Positions 53,304-63,853 of a DNA stretch of 64,000 bases are shown here, piece by piece (position 1 is the first letter of the stretch; the number at the start of each line of letters is the position of its first letter). The position numbers and the translations under genes are program-made. The stretch is from an uncultured Fibrobacter sp. (GTDB taxonomy: Bacteria; Fibrobacterota; Fibrobacteria; Fibrobacterales; Fibrobacteraceae), in NCBI RefSeq assembly GCF_947305105.1, contig NZ_CAMZCS010000005.1:101299-165298 (forward strand), written 5' to 3'. A model generated the notes under the pieces. The model had not been told where the DNA came from. It ran no database searches and was given only the letters and a program-made list of their open reading frames with translations.

Positions 53304-53331
53304 GGCGGCTCCGGCCGTCGGGATTTTTTTT
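53304..53331 (+). repeat. 28-bp direct repeat, right copy
   Basis: Identical to 49262-49289 but with a damaged left arm; the sequence before it (CTCCGGGAG) does not pair with the right arm, so it cannot act as the full terminator. Suggests a breakpoint copy. Confidence 0.85.
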
Positions 53332-53355
53332 TGCAATCAGTGCTGAGATGTGGAA

Positions 53356-54105
53356 TCAGTCACAGACATATTCCAACTCTTCGTATTCTCGTTCGAGCTT
53401 TGACATTTCTTCCTGATGTCGACGCATCACATCTTCGTATTCGTCTTCTGGCATAAGGCCTGCTTCGCGCCATCCTTCTATCTTTTCTGTTATAAATAGA
53501 CGATTTACTAGATACTCATACCTATTAAAGATTTTGCTATTAAAAACAAATTGTTCAATGTTCTCTTCATTAGATTGCTTCCATTTATCTTTACATAAAG
53601 TGTCTACAGGCTGATGAGCCATTTGGTAATAATCATTACAGGCATCCATCAGATATGAACGAAAATATGTTTTCGACCTACCCTCTTTTTTATATCCATA
53701 TATTCTACGAAATAGACCGCCATAAGCTTCCGTTCGAGGTAATAAAGGCAATGCATTTTCAATACCCTCCACACGGATATCCATCGATTTAAAATCATAA
53801 TTTCTACAACGTGCTTTATTTTGAAACGGACATATCGTTATAGAGTCGCCCTTGTCATAGAAAAAGAAACACATAATCGGTTCATCAAATTCAACACTCC
53901 GATCATACACAAAATAGTAGCCATCCTTTGACGAATCCAATTCCGAGGAATGCTTTGTTAAATATCTATCAAAAAAGTCATCAAGATCATCTTGCCAAGC
54001 TTTGTCAATAGGACGCAATTCATATACATAGGGACCGCGAGATGAATGGCAAGCAACCAGGACAAGGCATACAATCACGACCATGAACAAGATATTTTTC
54101 ATCAT
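53356..54105 (-). CDS. Lipoprotein of unknown function
   Basis: 249 aa from ATG 54105 (54102 equally possible). Lipobox LVLVAC gives a mature lipoprotein beginning CHSSRGP. A beta-rich middle with YYFVYDRSVEFDEPIMCFFFYDKGDSI and a C-terminal coiled-coil-like EEMSKLEREYEELEYV follow. Composition is more AT-rich than the operons around it. No family recognised. Lies just outside the direct-repeat boundary. Confidence 0.7.
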   Translation of the reverse strand: MMKNILFMVVIVCLVLVACHSSRGPYVYELRPIDKAWQDDLDDFFDRYLTKHSSELDSSKDGYYFVYDRSVEFDEPIMCFFFYDKGDSITICPFQNKARCRNYDFKSMDIRVEGIENALPLLPRTEAYGGLFRRIYGYKKEGRSKTYFRSYLMDACNDYYQMAHQPVDTLCKDKWKQSNEENIEQFVFNSKIFNRYEYLVNRLFITEKIEGWREAGLMPEDEYEDVMRRHQEEMSKLEREYEELEYVCD

Positions 54106-54197
54106 GCCATAAATATATACTGAATTGCCCGAAAGCACCCTCTTTTATTTCAAGTTCAGTTCGTCCCATAAATTATATTTGGGAAAAAAGGCCACCC

Positions 54198-54698
54198 ATG
54201 ATTAACACCACTCTCTGCTATATCGAACAAGACGGCAAATACCTGCTGTTGCACCGCGTCAAGAAGAAGAACGACATCAACAAGGACAAGTGGATTGGTA
54301 TCGGCGGAAAGTTCATGGAATGGGAATCCCCGGAAGACTGCATCCGCAGGGAATGCCTCGAAGAAACAGGCCTCACCCTGATTCGGCCCAAGTACCGCGG
54401 TATTGTCACCTTCATCAGCGACGGCATGGACCAGACGGAATTCATGCACCTGTTCACGGCTACGGAATTCTCGGGGGAACTCAAGGAATGCGACGAGGGG
54501 AACCTGGAATGGGTCGACAAGGCGAAGGTCCGCGAACTCCCCCACTGGGACGGCGACCTGATTTTCCTCGCCCTGCTCGAAAGGGGCGAACCGTTCTTCT
54601 CGCTCAAGCTGACCTACGTGGGGAGCACCCTGACCGAAGCCCTCTTGAACGAGGAAAAAGTCACGCTTTCGGACTTTGTAGACGAAGACAGGGCTTAA
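54198..54698 (+). CDS. Nudix hydrolase (8-oxo-dGTP diphosphatase-like)
   Basis: 166-aa MutT-type Nudix enzyme. The Nudix box is at about 36-58 (GGKFMEWESPEDC, then RRECLEETG with the REUxEExG core). The N-terminal strand TTLCYIEQDGKYLLLHRVKKK and the length fit small MutT/NudG-like enzymes that remove oxidised nucleotides. A short C-terminal extension (SLKLTYVGSTLTE) is typical of the 8-oxo-dGTP subgroup in anaerobes; the substrate is inferred. Confidence 0.92.
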   Translation: MINTTLCYIEQDGKYLLLHRVKKKNDINKDKWIGIGGKFMEWESPEDCIRRECLEETGLTLIRPKYRGIVTFISDGMDQTEFMHLFTATEFSGELKECDEGNLEWVDKAKVRELPHWDGDLIFLALLERGEPFFSLKLTYVGSTLTEALLNEEKVTLSDFVDEDRA

Positions 54699-54877
54699 TT
54701 TCAGTCAAATTCCAGTCGATTTTCAGTCACAAAACGTAAATGCAAGTTTACAAACAGTCGTTTTGAGTTGTAAATTATTCAACAAAAATCAAAAAAAAGT
54801 AAACTTTTATACAAAAACGTGACAAAACATTGAAATTTATTTCCTATATTAAAAACATACTCCAAACCAACCCCATA

Positions 54878-54905
54878 GAAGCCGACCTAGAGTTAGGTCG
54901 ACTTC
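54878..54905. terminator. Hairpin terminator between nudix and hppA
   Basis: GAAGCCGACCTA pairs with TAGGTCGACTTC with one mismatch and a GAGT loop, trailed by a T-rich stretch on the plus strand. Between convergent genes; probably bidirectional. Confidence 0.6.
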
Positions 54906-54929
54906 TTCATTTTTGGGGAAATTCGGGAT

Positions 54930-57299
54930 TTAGAACAGGAAACCGCCGAAACGCGCGATAACGCCGGCAAAAACCACGCTCACCATGGTCATGAGCTTGA
55001 TGAGGATGTTCAGCGAGGGGCCCGCGGTATCCTTGAACGGATCACCCACGGTATCGCCCACGACGGCGGACTTGTGCGTCTCTGAGCCCTTGCCACCATA
55101 GTTGCCCTTTTCGACAAACTTCTTCGCATTGTCCCACGCTCCGCCGGCATTGTTGAGCATCGTCGCAAGTGCAAAGCCGCTGGCAAGACCGCCGACAAGC
55201 AAGCCGAACACGCCCGCAACGCCCATGAACAAACCAACAACCACAGGGACAACCACGGCAATCAACGACGGGAGCACCATCTCGCGCTGCGCACCGACAG
55301 TCGAGATTTCGACGCAACGGGCGTAATCGGGCTGGCCCGTGCCTTCCATGATGCCCGGAATTTCGCGGAACTGGCGGCGAACTTCTTCCACCATCGCGCT
55401 CGCGGCGCGGCCCACTGCCTTGATCGTCAGCGCGCAGAAGATGAATCCCATCATCGCACCGATAAAGAGACCGCCAAGCAGCATCGGGTTCATGAGGTTC
55501 AGGTTGTACACATGCATGAAGTCCGTGTAGTTGACGCGGCTCGCCACCATGCCTATCAGGTCGCCGTTGGCCGAAATGGCGCGGGTTCCCTCATCCAAAA
55601 GCTTCACGCCGGGGACATTCCCGACAACCTTCAAGAGGTCGTCAGCATGGTTCACGAACGCAACGCTCCCCACGCGCCATACGCCTTCGGCGGAAGACGC
55701 GAGGTGGCCAATCCAGATCTTGATTTCTTCCACGTAAGACGCAAGCAGAGCCATCGCGGTCAAGGCGGCAGAGCCGATAGCAAAGCCCTTACCCGTCGCT
55801 GCCGTCGTATTCCCGAGCTGGTCGAGTTCGTCGGTACGCGCACGCACCTTCTCGTCGAGCCCGGCCATTTCGGCATTGCCGCCAGCATTATCGGCAATCG
55901 GGCCGAACGCATCCGTGGCCAGCGTGATGCCCAGCGTACTGAGCATACCGACTGCGGCGAAACCGACGCCGTAAAGGCCCATGGCCATGTTCTGGAAGCC
56001 GCCCGCACAGCCGAACGCGGCAATGATGCCGATGACAATCGTCACCACGGGCAGCCCCGTCGAGAACATGCCCACGGAAATGCCATCGATAATCGTCGTC
56101 GCGGCTCCGAGCTTGGCCTGCCCCGCAATCCCGCGGGTGGGCTTGTAAGCATCAGAAGTGTAGTATTCGGTAAACTGGCCAATCAGCACGCCCGCGGCAA
56201 GCCCCGAGAGCACGGAGCCAAAAATACCGAGCGAGATGAAATCCAGCTTTACGAGCACAAAGAGGGTAATCAGCACCAGGATAGACGAGCCGAGCGTCCC
56301 CGTCAAAAGCGAACGCAGCAGCGACTTGGTGTCGGCATCTTCCTTGGTTCGCACCATGAAAATTCCAACAATCGAGAGAACAATACCAATGGCAGCAACG
56401 AGCATCGGGGAAATCACGTAGGTCAGCCCGACACCCGGCAGTGCAGCACCCAACGCCGCCGTCGCGAGTATGGAACCGCAATAGGATTCGTAGAGGTCGG
56501 CGCCCATGCCGGCCACATCGCCGACGTTGTCGCCCACATTGTCCGCAATCGTCGCCGGGTTGCGCGGGTCGTCTTCCGGGATACCGGCTTCCACCTTGCC
56601 GACAAGGTCGGCGCCGACATCCGCCGCCTTCGTGTAAATGCCGCCGCCCACACGCGCGAAGAGCGCCTGGAGCGACGCACCCATGCCGAACGTGAGCATT
56701 GTCGTCGTAATTTCGACCATCTTGCCGTGACGCCATGCATCGTTATTGATAAGCGCATCCGACCAGCCGCCTAGCGAAAGCTTGGCGGCGATATCCGCAC
56801 CGAAACCGAACACATTGTTGTCGTAGATGTAGTTGAGCGCGAAGAACCAAGCCGAAATGTCGAGCAAGCCAAAACCCACCACGACAAGGCCCATCACGGC
56901 ACCGCTACGGAACGCGATAACAAGGCCCTGATTCAAGCTGGAAATCGCCCCCTGCGCCGTACGGGCGCTCGCATAGGTGGCCGTTTTCATGCCCAGAAAA
57001 CCGCAAAGCCCGCTAAAGAAGCCACCCGTAAGGAAGGCCACCGGCACGAACGGATTCTGGATTTTGAAGAAGGCAAGTGCCACGAAAATGAGGAAGAGCG
57101 CGACAAATACAATCGACACCGTCTTGTACTGCCGCCTCAGATAAGCGTAGGCACCCATACGAACATACCGAGCAATGGATCGCATCTTGTCGGTGCCGGA
57201 CGGTTGCTTTATCATTTTCTTGAAGAAGTTGTAAGCCATGCACAAGGCCAAAATGGCCGCAACAGGAACGAAATACCAATAGCTTGGAATCGTGATCAT
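54930..57299 (-). CDS. hppA: Membrane-bound pyrophosphatase, K+-dependent type
   Basis: 789-aa integral membrane PPase with about 16 helices. Substrate and metal sites: [21 protein letters not shown], then [20 protein letters not shown] in the middle, and [23 protein letters not shown] near the C-terminus. The segment [20 protein letters not shown] has Ala where K+-independent enzymes have Lys, so K+ dependence is predicted; such enzymes may pump H+ or Na+, and sequence alone does not decide. Conserves energy from pyrophosphate, useful in an anaerobe using PPi metabolism. Not in an operon. Confidence 0.95.
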   Translation of the reverse strand: MITIPSYWYFVPVAAILALCMAYNFFKKMIKQPSGTDKMRSIARYVRMGAYAYLRRQYKTVSIVFVALFLIFVALAFFKIQNPFVPVAFLTGGFFSGLCGFLGMKTATYASARTAQGAISSLNQGLVIAFRSGAVMGLVVVGFGLLDISAWFFALNYIYDNNVFGFGADIAAKLSLGGWSDALINNDAWRHGKMVEITTTMLTFGMGASLQALFARVGGGIYTKAADVGADLVGKVEAGIPEDDPRNPATIADNVGDNVGDVAGMGADLYESYCGSILATAALGAALPGVGLTYVISPMLVAAIGIVLSIVGIFMVRTKEDADTKSLLRSLLTGTLGSSILVLITLFVLVKLDFISLGIFGSVLSGLAAGVLIGQFTEYYTSDAYKPTRGIAGQAKLGAATTIIDGISVGMFSTGLPVVTIVIGIIAAFGCAGGFQNMAMGLYGVGFAAVGMLSTLGITLATDAFGPIADNAGGNAEMAGLDEKVRARTDELDQLGNTTAATGKGFAIGSAALTAMALLASYVEEIKIWIGHLASSAEGVWRVGSVAFVNHADDLLKVVGNVPGVKLLDEGTRAISANGDLIGMVASRVNYTDFMHVYNLNLMNPMLLGGLFIGAMMGFIFCALTIKAVGRAASAMVEEVRRQFREIPGIMEGTGQPDYARCVEISTVGAQREMVLPSLIAVVVPVVVGLFMGVAGVFGLLVGGLASGFALATMLNNAGGAWDNAKKFVEKGNYGGKGSETHKSAVVGDTVGDPFKDTAGPSLNILIKLMTMVSVVFAGVIARFGGFLF

Positions 57300-57464
57300 G
57301 GAGACCTCATTTTATATGGGAAAAAAGCCTAGAATTAATCTATCACAAAAAATTCCAAATGAAATATGTTTTTTAATTATTTGCAAAAAAATGTCAATAC
57401 ACAAAAAGGCATTATTCCAATTTGTACGAAGAGTTTTTTTATCAAGGGATTTTTGGAATTTTTT

Positions 57465-58262
57465 CTACAACGGTTTGCCGCGGCGCATGGCGCGGATGTT
57501 TTTCGGAAGTACTTCCTTGTGCCACTTGATCCATTCGTCGTAATAAATGTAGTGCCGTTCGCGCTGTCGGAACGTCCGGCCATGGACGACTCGGCGCCCC
57601 CCTCGCATCTCGATCGGAACGACGATATGCAGGCACTCATGATAAACGACTCCTGCCACTGCGTAGAACGGGCAGTTCGCAGCATCGTAACCCCTGCTGA
57701 TGCTAATCAAGTGGAAATCTTCCCCTGTTAACGGGTCTTTGCGGACAGAGTGGAAACTGAGCCCGCCGACGCGGTTGCTCCACGTGATGCGGCACGACAG
57801 AGCCCCTTCAAAATAAGTCTCGTTGATAGCGGCCAACACCTGGGATAAGTTGTGGTACTTACCCTGCGGGCAAATCGGCGGAATGCGGCTCTTGCTTTCG
57901 ACGGGCTTGTCACCCCGATCGACCAGGACCTGGTCCACCACAGCCCAGAAGCGCGTCACGAGGTCCTTCGTTGCGGCCCTGTTTTTCGCGGTCTTGCGGC
58001 GGACGGCATGTTCTGCCCATTCCGCAGCCAGTTCGCGTGCCGGAGCAAACTCCGGGGCCTTCATGTATTCGGGCAACACCACTTCTGGATGGCCAAAAAG
58101 GAACGCCCCCTTGCAACGAATGCTCTTCTTCAAAAGCGGACTGTAATGGAAGCGCACGAGACCGTTCGCCGAGCAGTTCGGCGAAATTCCCGATTCCAGC
58201 GCAACTTGGGTATCCGCCTTGGGCGTACCGAACAAATCCATCTGGAAATCAAGCAGACCCAT
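57465..58262 (-). CDS. SprT-like zinc metalloprotease-fold protein
   Basis: 265 aa. HExxH is present as HECLH (His208, Glu209, His212) in AVAGVVYHECLHIVVP, with a third His near 227 (VVHGRTFRQRERH) as probable ligand. The N-terminal 120 residues have no clear family. SprT-like proteins include SprT and Spartan; a DNA-repair link is only inferred. Overlaps the YkgJ-like gene by one base (TGATG). Confidence 0.8.
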   Translation of the reverse strand: MGLLDFQMDLFGTPKADTQVALESGISPNCSANGLVRFHYSPLLKKSIRCKGAFLFGHPEVVLPEYMKAPEFAPARELAAEWAEHAVRRKTAKNRAATKDLVTRFWAVVDQVLVDRGDKPVESKSRIPPICPQGKYHNLSQVLAAINETYFEGALSCRITWSNRVGGLSFHSVRKDPLTGEDFHLISISRGYDAANCPFYAVAGVVYHECLHIVVPIEMRGGRRVVHGRTFRQRERHYIYYDEWIKWHKEVLPKNIRAMRRGKPL

Positions 58263-59014
58263 CAGCGCATCACCCCCTCGAAGGCGTTCATCGCCAAAAG
58301 CCCACCAAAGAACGACTCCGGCAACATGAGCGGAGCATAGTGTTCAGAAATTCCGTAAATGGCGTCTTCGATATTGTCGGGCAGGTACACGATGTAGCTA
58401 TCGTTCTTGTCGGTCTTGAGGAACTCGGGCGTGCAGTACTTGGGATCGGTCTCGCTGAAGTACATGCGACAAGAGACCGGCCTCACTGGATAGATGAGGC
58501 AGTCGCCCTTGTGGTCCGAGAAGGGGCACGGGATCCATTCGGAGAAGTATCCGTGGAGCGCCTGGTCCTCGGATTCATCATCGGAGGGGCAGGTCTCGCG
58601 GTACTTGTTGAAAATTTTCTCGAAAAGCGTCGAGCGCATCTGGCATGCTTCCATCACGGAGACCAGATTGTCGTGTCGGCGGAGTTCCCCATATATATAA
58701 ATGAGTTCAAACGGCGAAACCGACATGGGGTAATGGTGGCAGCAGTTACCGCAGGCGGCCCGACACTGGATGGGGCGGGGCTGCTGGGGCAAGACGGCGG
58801 CGAGATAGCGCGCGAAAGTTTCGTGGAAAACCTTGGTAAAACGGATAATTTCGGGCAACTGTTCGGACAAGTTGTCGGAATCGATGGCGTTTTCGCGGCC
58901 CAACTTGGCGGCCAGTGCGTCAAGGCGGTCCCTTTCGGCAAGCAAAAGAGCCGAAAGCCGCATCTCGGCATGGCGGTATGCCTTTGTGGGGAAATAATCG
59001 CGATACATGTCCAT
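58262..59014 (-). CDS. YkgJ-type cysteine-cluster protein
   Basis: 250 aa with cysteines in CRAACGNCC at about 84-92 and CPFSDHKGDCLIYPVRPVSC further on, the signature of the YkgJ/UPF0153 zinc- or iron-chelating cluster family. The N-terminus is a helix (RHAEMRLSALLLAERDR). Function not established. Read immediately before the SprT-like gene. Confidence 0.85.
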   Translation of the reverse strand: MDMYRDYFPTKAYRHAEMRLSALLLAERDRLDALAAKLGRENAIDSDNLSEQLPEIIRFTKVFHETFARYLAAVLPQQPRPIQCRAACGNCCHHYPMSVSPFELIYIYGELRRHDNLVSVMEACQMRSTLFEKIFNKYRETCPSDDESEDQALHGYFSEWIPCPFSDHKGDCLIYPVRPVSCRMYFSETDPKYCTPEFLKTDKNDSYIVYLPDNIEDAIYGISEHYAPLMLPESFFGGLLAMNAFEGVMR

Positions 59015-59159
59015 CTCGGACCAAATATATTTTTATAGAAGGGCCAAAACTACCCTCATTCTGCATTTTACCAAAAAAAAGAAAGCACTTGTAACAAAAA
59101 ACAAGTATTTTTGAATTAAAATGTTATTTTTAATGGAAAGAGGAGTGTCGTAACCCGCT

Positions 59160-60452
59160 ATGAGACTCAGCAAGTACGTTCAATTTTTTTCACTCGCCGC
59201 GATGATTGCGACTAGTGTCGTCGGTTGCAACATTTTTAACCCCACGGGGAAAGAGCGCATTGACGACAGCGACACGGATGCCCTCATCTACGAAGGATAC
59301 ATCGACATCCAAAAAGCCGAATATACCCGTGCAGCCCTGAATTTTTCGAAAGCCATCCACAACGATTCCGCAAACTCCAGGGCCTGGTACGGGCTTGCCA
59401 AAGCAGTCTTGAACCAATACGGCCTGAATGTCTTCGAAATGCTCAAATACGCGAAAACGGAAAACAACACGAACGGATTCATGAAAATGTCCGATTTCGA
59501 GGTGGAAAAATACCGCGTAGGAATAGACACCGTGCTCAAGGTCGTAGACCAGTTTATCGAACGCGACACCACCGGCAAGACGGACAAGCAAATCCGGTTC
59601 TCCACAATCGCGAACAGCTACACCATTCTCCAGCTTACAAACGTCGCCATTCTCGTCCGGAAGGCATCGTCGGACGCAAACCGGATGTTCAATTTCGATG
59701 GCGCATCCAACCAGATTACCATTGAGTGGAGCAACCTCCAGAACATCACCTCGGCCGAAGCCGTTGAAACCGTGAACTCCCTTGCAGCAAGCGCACAGGC
59801 TCTCAAGACCGACCCCGACAACACCTTCCCCATTTTCCGCAGTTTCATTTCTGGCGTGGACACCGTCTCCGACGAGGAGTTCAAGAGCGGGACCATGGCA
59901 GTCTCCGACCAGATTATCGAGATGTCGGAAACCCTGAACAACAACCCGGAACGCGCCGATATATTCATCAAGGTCGGGAACGGAATCGACGACGATGGTG
60001 ACGGCTGCATCGACGAAGAAGTCTGGGACGGACAGGACAACGACGGAGACGGCGAAGTCGACGAGGACCAGCGCCCCGGATCTGTCCTGGTATTCAAGAC
60101 CCACTGGGTCAAGCGTGCCGTGGCCTCGCTGAAGATTCCCGAAGGGAGCATCTACGAGACGCTCGACATCGACAAGAACGGAACCGCGATGGACCCCAAT
60201 GAGTGGGAATTCCTCTATGCCGAACCGGATGACCGCGACGCCAACAGGGACCACCGCCTGAAATTCGCCTTAAACATCTCGTTCGTGCCCGGTCCGGGCG
60301 GCGACATGGTCCAGAACAAGGAACTCGCCCGAAGGGATACCGACATCAACAATATCCACTACGACCTTGCCTGGCGCAAGGCGAACATCGGTGGTTGCTG
60401 GGTGAACTACACCGACGTAGACTTCCTCAACTGGTTCCAAGGGAGGAACTAG
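59160..60452 (+). CDS. TPR-like lipoprotein with calcium-binding-type Asp repeats
   Basis: 430-aa predicted lipoprotein (lipobox TSVVGC). An N-terminal TPR-like region (residues about 40-110) contains YIDIQKAEYTRAALNFSKAI. In the centre, NGIDDDGDGCIDEEVWDG and QDNDGDGEVDED match the thrombospondin-type-3/MopE-like Asp motif that binds Ca2+. The C-terminal part has beta strands and a Trp/Tyr-rich end. The following gene encodes an outer membrane barrel three bases downstream, so the two are likely partners. Role unknown. Confidence 0.78.
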   Translation: MRLSKYVQFFSLAAMIATSVVGCNIFNPTGKERIDDSDTDALIYEGYIDIQKAEYTRAALNFSKAIHNDSANSRAWYGLAKAVLNQYGLNVFEMLKYAKTENNTNGFMKMSDFEVEKYRVGIDTVLKVVDQFIERDTTGKTDKQIRFSTIANSYTILQLTNVAILVRKASSDANRMFNFDGASNQITIEWSNLQNITSAEAVETVNSLAASAQALKTDPDNTFPIFRSFISGVDTVSDEEFKSGTMAVSDQIIEMSETLNNNPERADIFIKVGNGIDDDGDGCIDEEVWDGQDNDGDGEVDEDQRPGSVLVFKTHWVKRAVASLKIPEGSIYETLDIDKNGTAMDPNEWEFLYAEPDDRDANRDHRLKFALNISFVPGPGGDMVQNKELARRDTDINNIHYDLAWRKANIGGCWVNYTDVDFLNWFQGRN

Positions 60453-60455
60453 GCA

Positions 60456-61706
60456 ATGAAAAAAGCACTTGCACTGTTCTTCGCGCTGGCCCTCTCTTCA
60501 CAAGCCTTCGCCGCAAAGGCACCCACGCACCATTCTATCCGAGCCGAATCCATGGGTAACGCCCATGTTGCCGTAGTAGACGACAAAGAAGCCATCTATT
60601 TCAACTACGCAGGTCTCTCGCAAATCAACAGGTTGGGCAACTACGAAAAACGCCCCGAACAAGGATACTACCCGCGCAACTACTTCGACATGCGCCTCAA
60701 CCTCGGCGGTGCCGGCCCGTTTGAATCGTATTTCGCCACCTACCAGGATGCGAAGGACCTCCAAAAACTTTATAACCGTGTAAACCAGGCCGCCGAAGAG
60801 ACAGGGCTCTCGCAAACGAACCTGTTGCTCGATACCCTCTCGGCGCATCCAGAGCTTATCCATACGCTCAACAGCTACGACCACAAGGCTCTCTCCATGA
60901 AGGTCAAGATGGATGCGGAACTGGCCCTGCACAACTTGGGCGGAGCCATCTGGGTCGACGGAAACGTTGCACCTTATATTGACGCAGGCCTCGTGCTCCC
61001 CTACCTCACTATCGACACGTTCTACGTGGACGCCGTGATGCAGGGCGGTATCGCCTACGACTTCACCAACGAATTTTCCTTCGGTATCGGCATCAAGGGC
61101 GCAAAGCGCCAGAAAGTCGAAATGATTGTCATGGACATCGCGAACTACGAGACGATCAACGACACACTGCAAGACCGCTTTGACGATGCAGAAAAGCACG
61201 TATTTGACACGAAGACCATTTCCATCGGTATGGATTTCGGTACGCTGTGGCAGGCCACCCGCGAGGTGCGCCTCGGCCTTTCGCTCCGCGACGTGTATTT
61301 CAAGGACCTCGCCGGCGACAAGATTACGCCGAACCTCACAATGGGCGTGAACTACAGCCCCAGGTTTTTCAACGTGAACACGGCCTACGCCCGTAAGTTC
61401 AACATTGCCTGCGACTATGCCGACGCCTTTGACAGCGACCGAAACTACAAGATTATGCACCACTTCAACCTCGGTCTCGAAATCGAGCAAGTCCTCTTGG
61501 CCTGGCCAGGGCTCAACAACCAGTTGAGGGTCCTTTCCGGCCGCCTGGCGGCGGGCTTCAAAGGCGGTTACCCCACCGCTGGCGCGGGTGTCGAGATCCT
61601 GCACGTGCTCACGCTCGAATTCGCCACATGGGCCGAAGAACGTGGCTACTACACCGGTCAAGACGAAGAACGCATCTATATGGGCCAAATCAGCCTCGGA
61701 TTCTAG
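60456..61706 (+). CDS. Outer membrane beta-barrel protein (PorV/FadL-like)
   Basis: 416 aa. Signal peptide to about residue 20 (SSQAFAA). The mature N-terminus APTHHSIRAESMGNAHVAVV then NYAGL resembles the PorV/FadL MGGA...N.AGL start. Strands repeat through the protein, and it ends with MGQISLGF, a barrel-terminal Phe. It has the same general type as the 22752 protein, but the two are clearly different. Paired with the TPR lipoprotein; the ligand is unknown. Confidence 0.8.
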   Translation: MKKALALFFALALSSQAFAAKAPTHHSIRAESMGNAHVAVVDDKEAIYFNYAGLSQINRLGNYEKRPEQGYYPRNYFDMRLNLGGAGPFESYFATYQDAKDLQKLYNRVNQAAEETGLSQTNLLLDTLSAHPELIHTLNSYDHKALSMKVKMDAELALHNLGGAIWVDGNVAPYIDAGLVLPYLTIDTFYVDAVMQGGIAYDFTNEFSFGIGIKGAKRQKVEMIVMDIANYETINDTLQDRFDDAEKHVFDTKTISIGMDFGTLWQATREVRLGLSLRDVYFKDLAGDKITPNLTMGVNYSPRFFNVNTAYARKFNIACDYADAFDSDRNYKIMHHFNLGLEIEQVLLAWPGLNNQLRVLSGRLAAGFKGGYPTAGAGVEILHVLTLEFATWAEERGYYTGQDEERIYMGQISLGF

Positions 61707-61802
61707 CCAAGGCAAGAAATCGAACCCTTCTTGATATTGCAAAAGTGGCGCAAAATTTCTAAATTGCGCCCAAATTGAACGTTTTCTTTCAAGAAGAGCA
61801 AT

Positions 61803-63635
61803 ATGGATCAGACAAAAATCAGAAACGTAGCCATCATCGCCCACGTCGACCACGGTAAAACGACCCTGGTGGACCAACTTCTCAAGCAGTGCGGAACCTT
61901 CCACGAAGGTGAAGAAGTCAACGAGCGCGTGATGGACTCCGACAACCTTGAACGCGAACGCGGCATCACCATCCTCTCCAAGAACACGAGCGTCATGTAC
62001 AAGGGCTATCGCGTAAACATCGTCGATACCCCGGGGCACGCCGACTTCGGTGGCCAGGTGGAACGCGTGCTCGGCACGGTTGACGGTGTACTCCTGGTTG
62101 TCGATGCGTTCGAAGGCCCCATGGCCCAGACGCGCTTTGTGACCCAGAAGGCTCTTGAGCTCGGGCTTATCCCCATCGTGGTGGTGAACAAGATCGACCG
62201 CGACGGCTGCAACCCCCACGGCGCTCTTGACAAAGTATTCGACCTGTTCTGCGAACTGGACGCCAACGAGGAACAGCTGGACTTCGACAAGGTGTTCGGC
62301 TCTGGCCGCAAAGGCATCTGCAAGGCCGAAATGGAAGACCCGGACGGCGACTTCAGCATCCTCATGGACAAGATTATCGAACGCATCCCGGCACCCAAGG
62401 GCGACCCCGCCGCCGAACCGCTCCTCCAGATTGCCTCGCTCGAATACTCCACGTTCCTCGGCCGCCTGGCCGTGGGCCGCGTGCAGCAGGGTACAATCAA
62501 GCCGAACCAGACCTATGCCCAAGCCTTCACCGACGGCACCGTGAAGACCATCCGCCCGCAGAAGATCCTGCGTTACGAAGGCCTCACCCCGAAGCCGGTC
62601 GACGAAGCCGGTCCGGGCGAAATCATTCTCATTGCAGGTCTCGACACCTTCGACATCGGCGATACCATCAGCGCCACGAGCAACCCGAAGCACCTGCCGC
62701 GCATCCACATTGACCCGCCGACCATCTCCATGATTTTCACCGTGAACACCTCGCCCCTCGCCGGCAAGTACGGTGGCAAGTTCATGACGGGCAACCAGCT
62801 CCAGGAACGCCTGGAGCGCGCCCACATGGCAGACCCCGCCCTGTTGGTCGAAAAGGTCGACGGCGCATCCACATTCAAGGTGTCGGGCCGTGGCATTCTG
62901 CACCTCACGATCCTCGTCGAAAACATGAGGCGCGAACTTTACGAATTCACCATCGGAAGCCCGCAGGTGATTTTCCAGAACGACGCGAACGGCAAGCTTT
63001 TGGAACCGGTCGAAGACTTCAAGGTCGAAGTGCCGAACGAATTCAGCGGAGCCTGCATCCAGGAAATCCAGCAGCGCAAGGGCGAAATGGTCAACATGGT
63101 CACCGATGACAACGACCGCGTCTCCCTCGAGTTCATCGTCCCGAGCCGTGGCCTTATCGGCATCCGTCCCAAACTCCTTTCCCTTTCCAAGGGTTACGCC
63201 GTCACGCAGTCCTTCTTCAAGGAATACCAGCCGTACAAGGGCGAAATCCCGACACGCATCAATGGCGTGCTTATCGCGAAGGAACCGGGCGAAGCCGCCA
63301 GCTACGCACTCTCCAACCTGGAAGACCGTGGCTACCTCATCATTGGTCCGGGTGCCGAAGTTTATCCGGGCATGATTGTGGGCGAACACAACCGCGACGT
63401 TGATATCACTGTGAACGTCACGAAGGGCAAGCACCTTACCAACATGCGATCCAAATCTGCCGACGACATGATCCAGTTGACTCCGTATCGCCGCATGACC
63501 CTGGAAGAATGCGTCACCTTCATCAACGAAGATGAATGCATCGAAGTCACGCCGGAAGTGCTGCGCCTGCGCAAGACAGAGCTCGACCCCATCAGGAGAA
63601 AGCAGCTGTCGAAGCGTCCCGCTGAAGAAGAGTAG
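61803..63635 (+). CDS. typA: Translational GTPase TypA/BipA
   Basis: 610-aa ribosome-associated GTPase of the BipA family. G1 AHVDHGKT at 13-20, G2 RGITI, G3 [11 protein letters not shown]4 NKID, then the EF-G-like domains II, III and V and the BipA C-terminal domain with [10 protein letters not shown] and [22 protein letters not shown]. Full length. Acts in ribosome assembly and stress adaptation. Followed by repeat-rich non-coding sequence rather than another gene. Confidence 0.97.
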   Translation: MDQTKIRNVAIIAHVDHGKTTLVDQLLKQCGTFHEGEEVNERVMDSDNLERERGITILSKNTSVMYKGYRVNIVDTPGHADFGGQVERVLGTVDGVLLVVDAFEGPMAQTRFVTQKALELGLIPIVVVNKIDRDGCNPHGALDKVFDLFCELDANEEQLDFDKVFGSGRKGICKAEMEDPDGDFSILMDKIIERIPAPKGDPAAEPLLQIASLEYSTFLGRLAVGRVQQGTIKPNQTYAQAFTDGTVKTIRPQKILRYEGLTPKPVDEAGPGEIILIAGLDTFDIGDTISATSNPKHLPRIHIDPPTISMIFTVNTSPLAGKYGGKFMTGNQLQERLERAHMADPALLVEKVDGASTFKVSGRGILHLTILVENMRRELYEFTIGSPQVIFQNDANGKLLEPVEDFKVEVPNEFSGACIQEIQQRKGEMVNMVTDDNDRVSLEFIVPSRGLIGIRPKLLSLSKGYAVTQSFFKEYQPYKGEIPTRINGVLIAKEPGEAASYALSNLEDRGYLIIGPGAEVYPGMIVGEHNRDVDITVNVTKGKHLTNMRSKSADDMIQLTPYRRMTLEECVTFINEDECIEVTPEVLRLRKTELDPIRRKQLSKRPAEEE

Positions 63636-63636
63636 T

Positions 63637-63685
63637 GAGTGGCAAGAGACTAGGATCTAGAGGTTAGAATCTAGAGGCTAGGAGG
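63637..63685 (+). repeat. Heptamer array after typA, seven units
   Basis: GAGTGGC, AAGAGAC, TAGGATC, TAGAGGT, TAGAATC, TAGAGGC, TAGGAGG in strict 7-bp phase, one base after the typA stop codon. Confidence 0.92.
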
Positions 63686-63727
63686 TTCTCGGAATTGTCA
63701 TTCGCAGGCGCATGACTCGTCGGCTCA

Positions 63728-63759
63728 GCCATGCCGAAACGCAAGCGTTTTGGCATGGC
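63728..63759. repeat. Long hairpin after typA
   Basis: GCCATGCCGAAACGC and GCGTTTTGGCATGGC pair with one G-T across a two-base loop, 15 pairs in total. No T run. Confidence 0.75.
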
Positions 63760-63773
63760 ATTCGCCTTGGTTG

Positions 63774-63806
63774 TCATTGCGAAGGGCGAATAGCCCTGAA
63801 GCAATC
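63774..63806. repeat. REP-like palindrome of the GTCATTGCGA...GAAGCAATC type
   Basis: ATTGC-GA-AGGGC and GCCCT-GA-AGCAAT form a hairpin with internal GA/GA mismatches, the same general form as a dispersed palindrome described in many bacterial genomes. Confidence 0.65.
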
Positions 63807-63820
63807 TACAAAAACTTAAG

Positions 63821-63845
63821 AAGCCCCGCATGCGGGGCTTTTCTT
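63821..63845 (+). terminator. Rho-independent terminator, likely for typA
   Basis: AAGCCCCGCA and TGCGGGGCTT form a perfect stem, followed by a T-rich stretch TTTTCTT. Confidence 0.85.
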
Positions 63846-63853
63846 GTGTAAGT

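Noticed and set aside
60498..63434. Very long open frame on the minus strand (978 codons)
   Set aside because: Antisense to the outer membrane barrel and typA, both with firm motifs; an effect of codon bias on the opposite strand.
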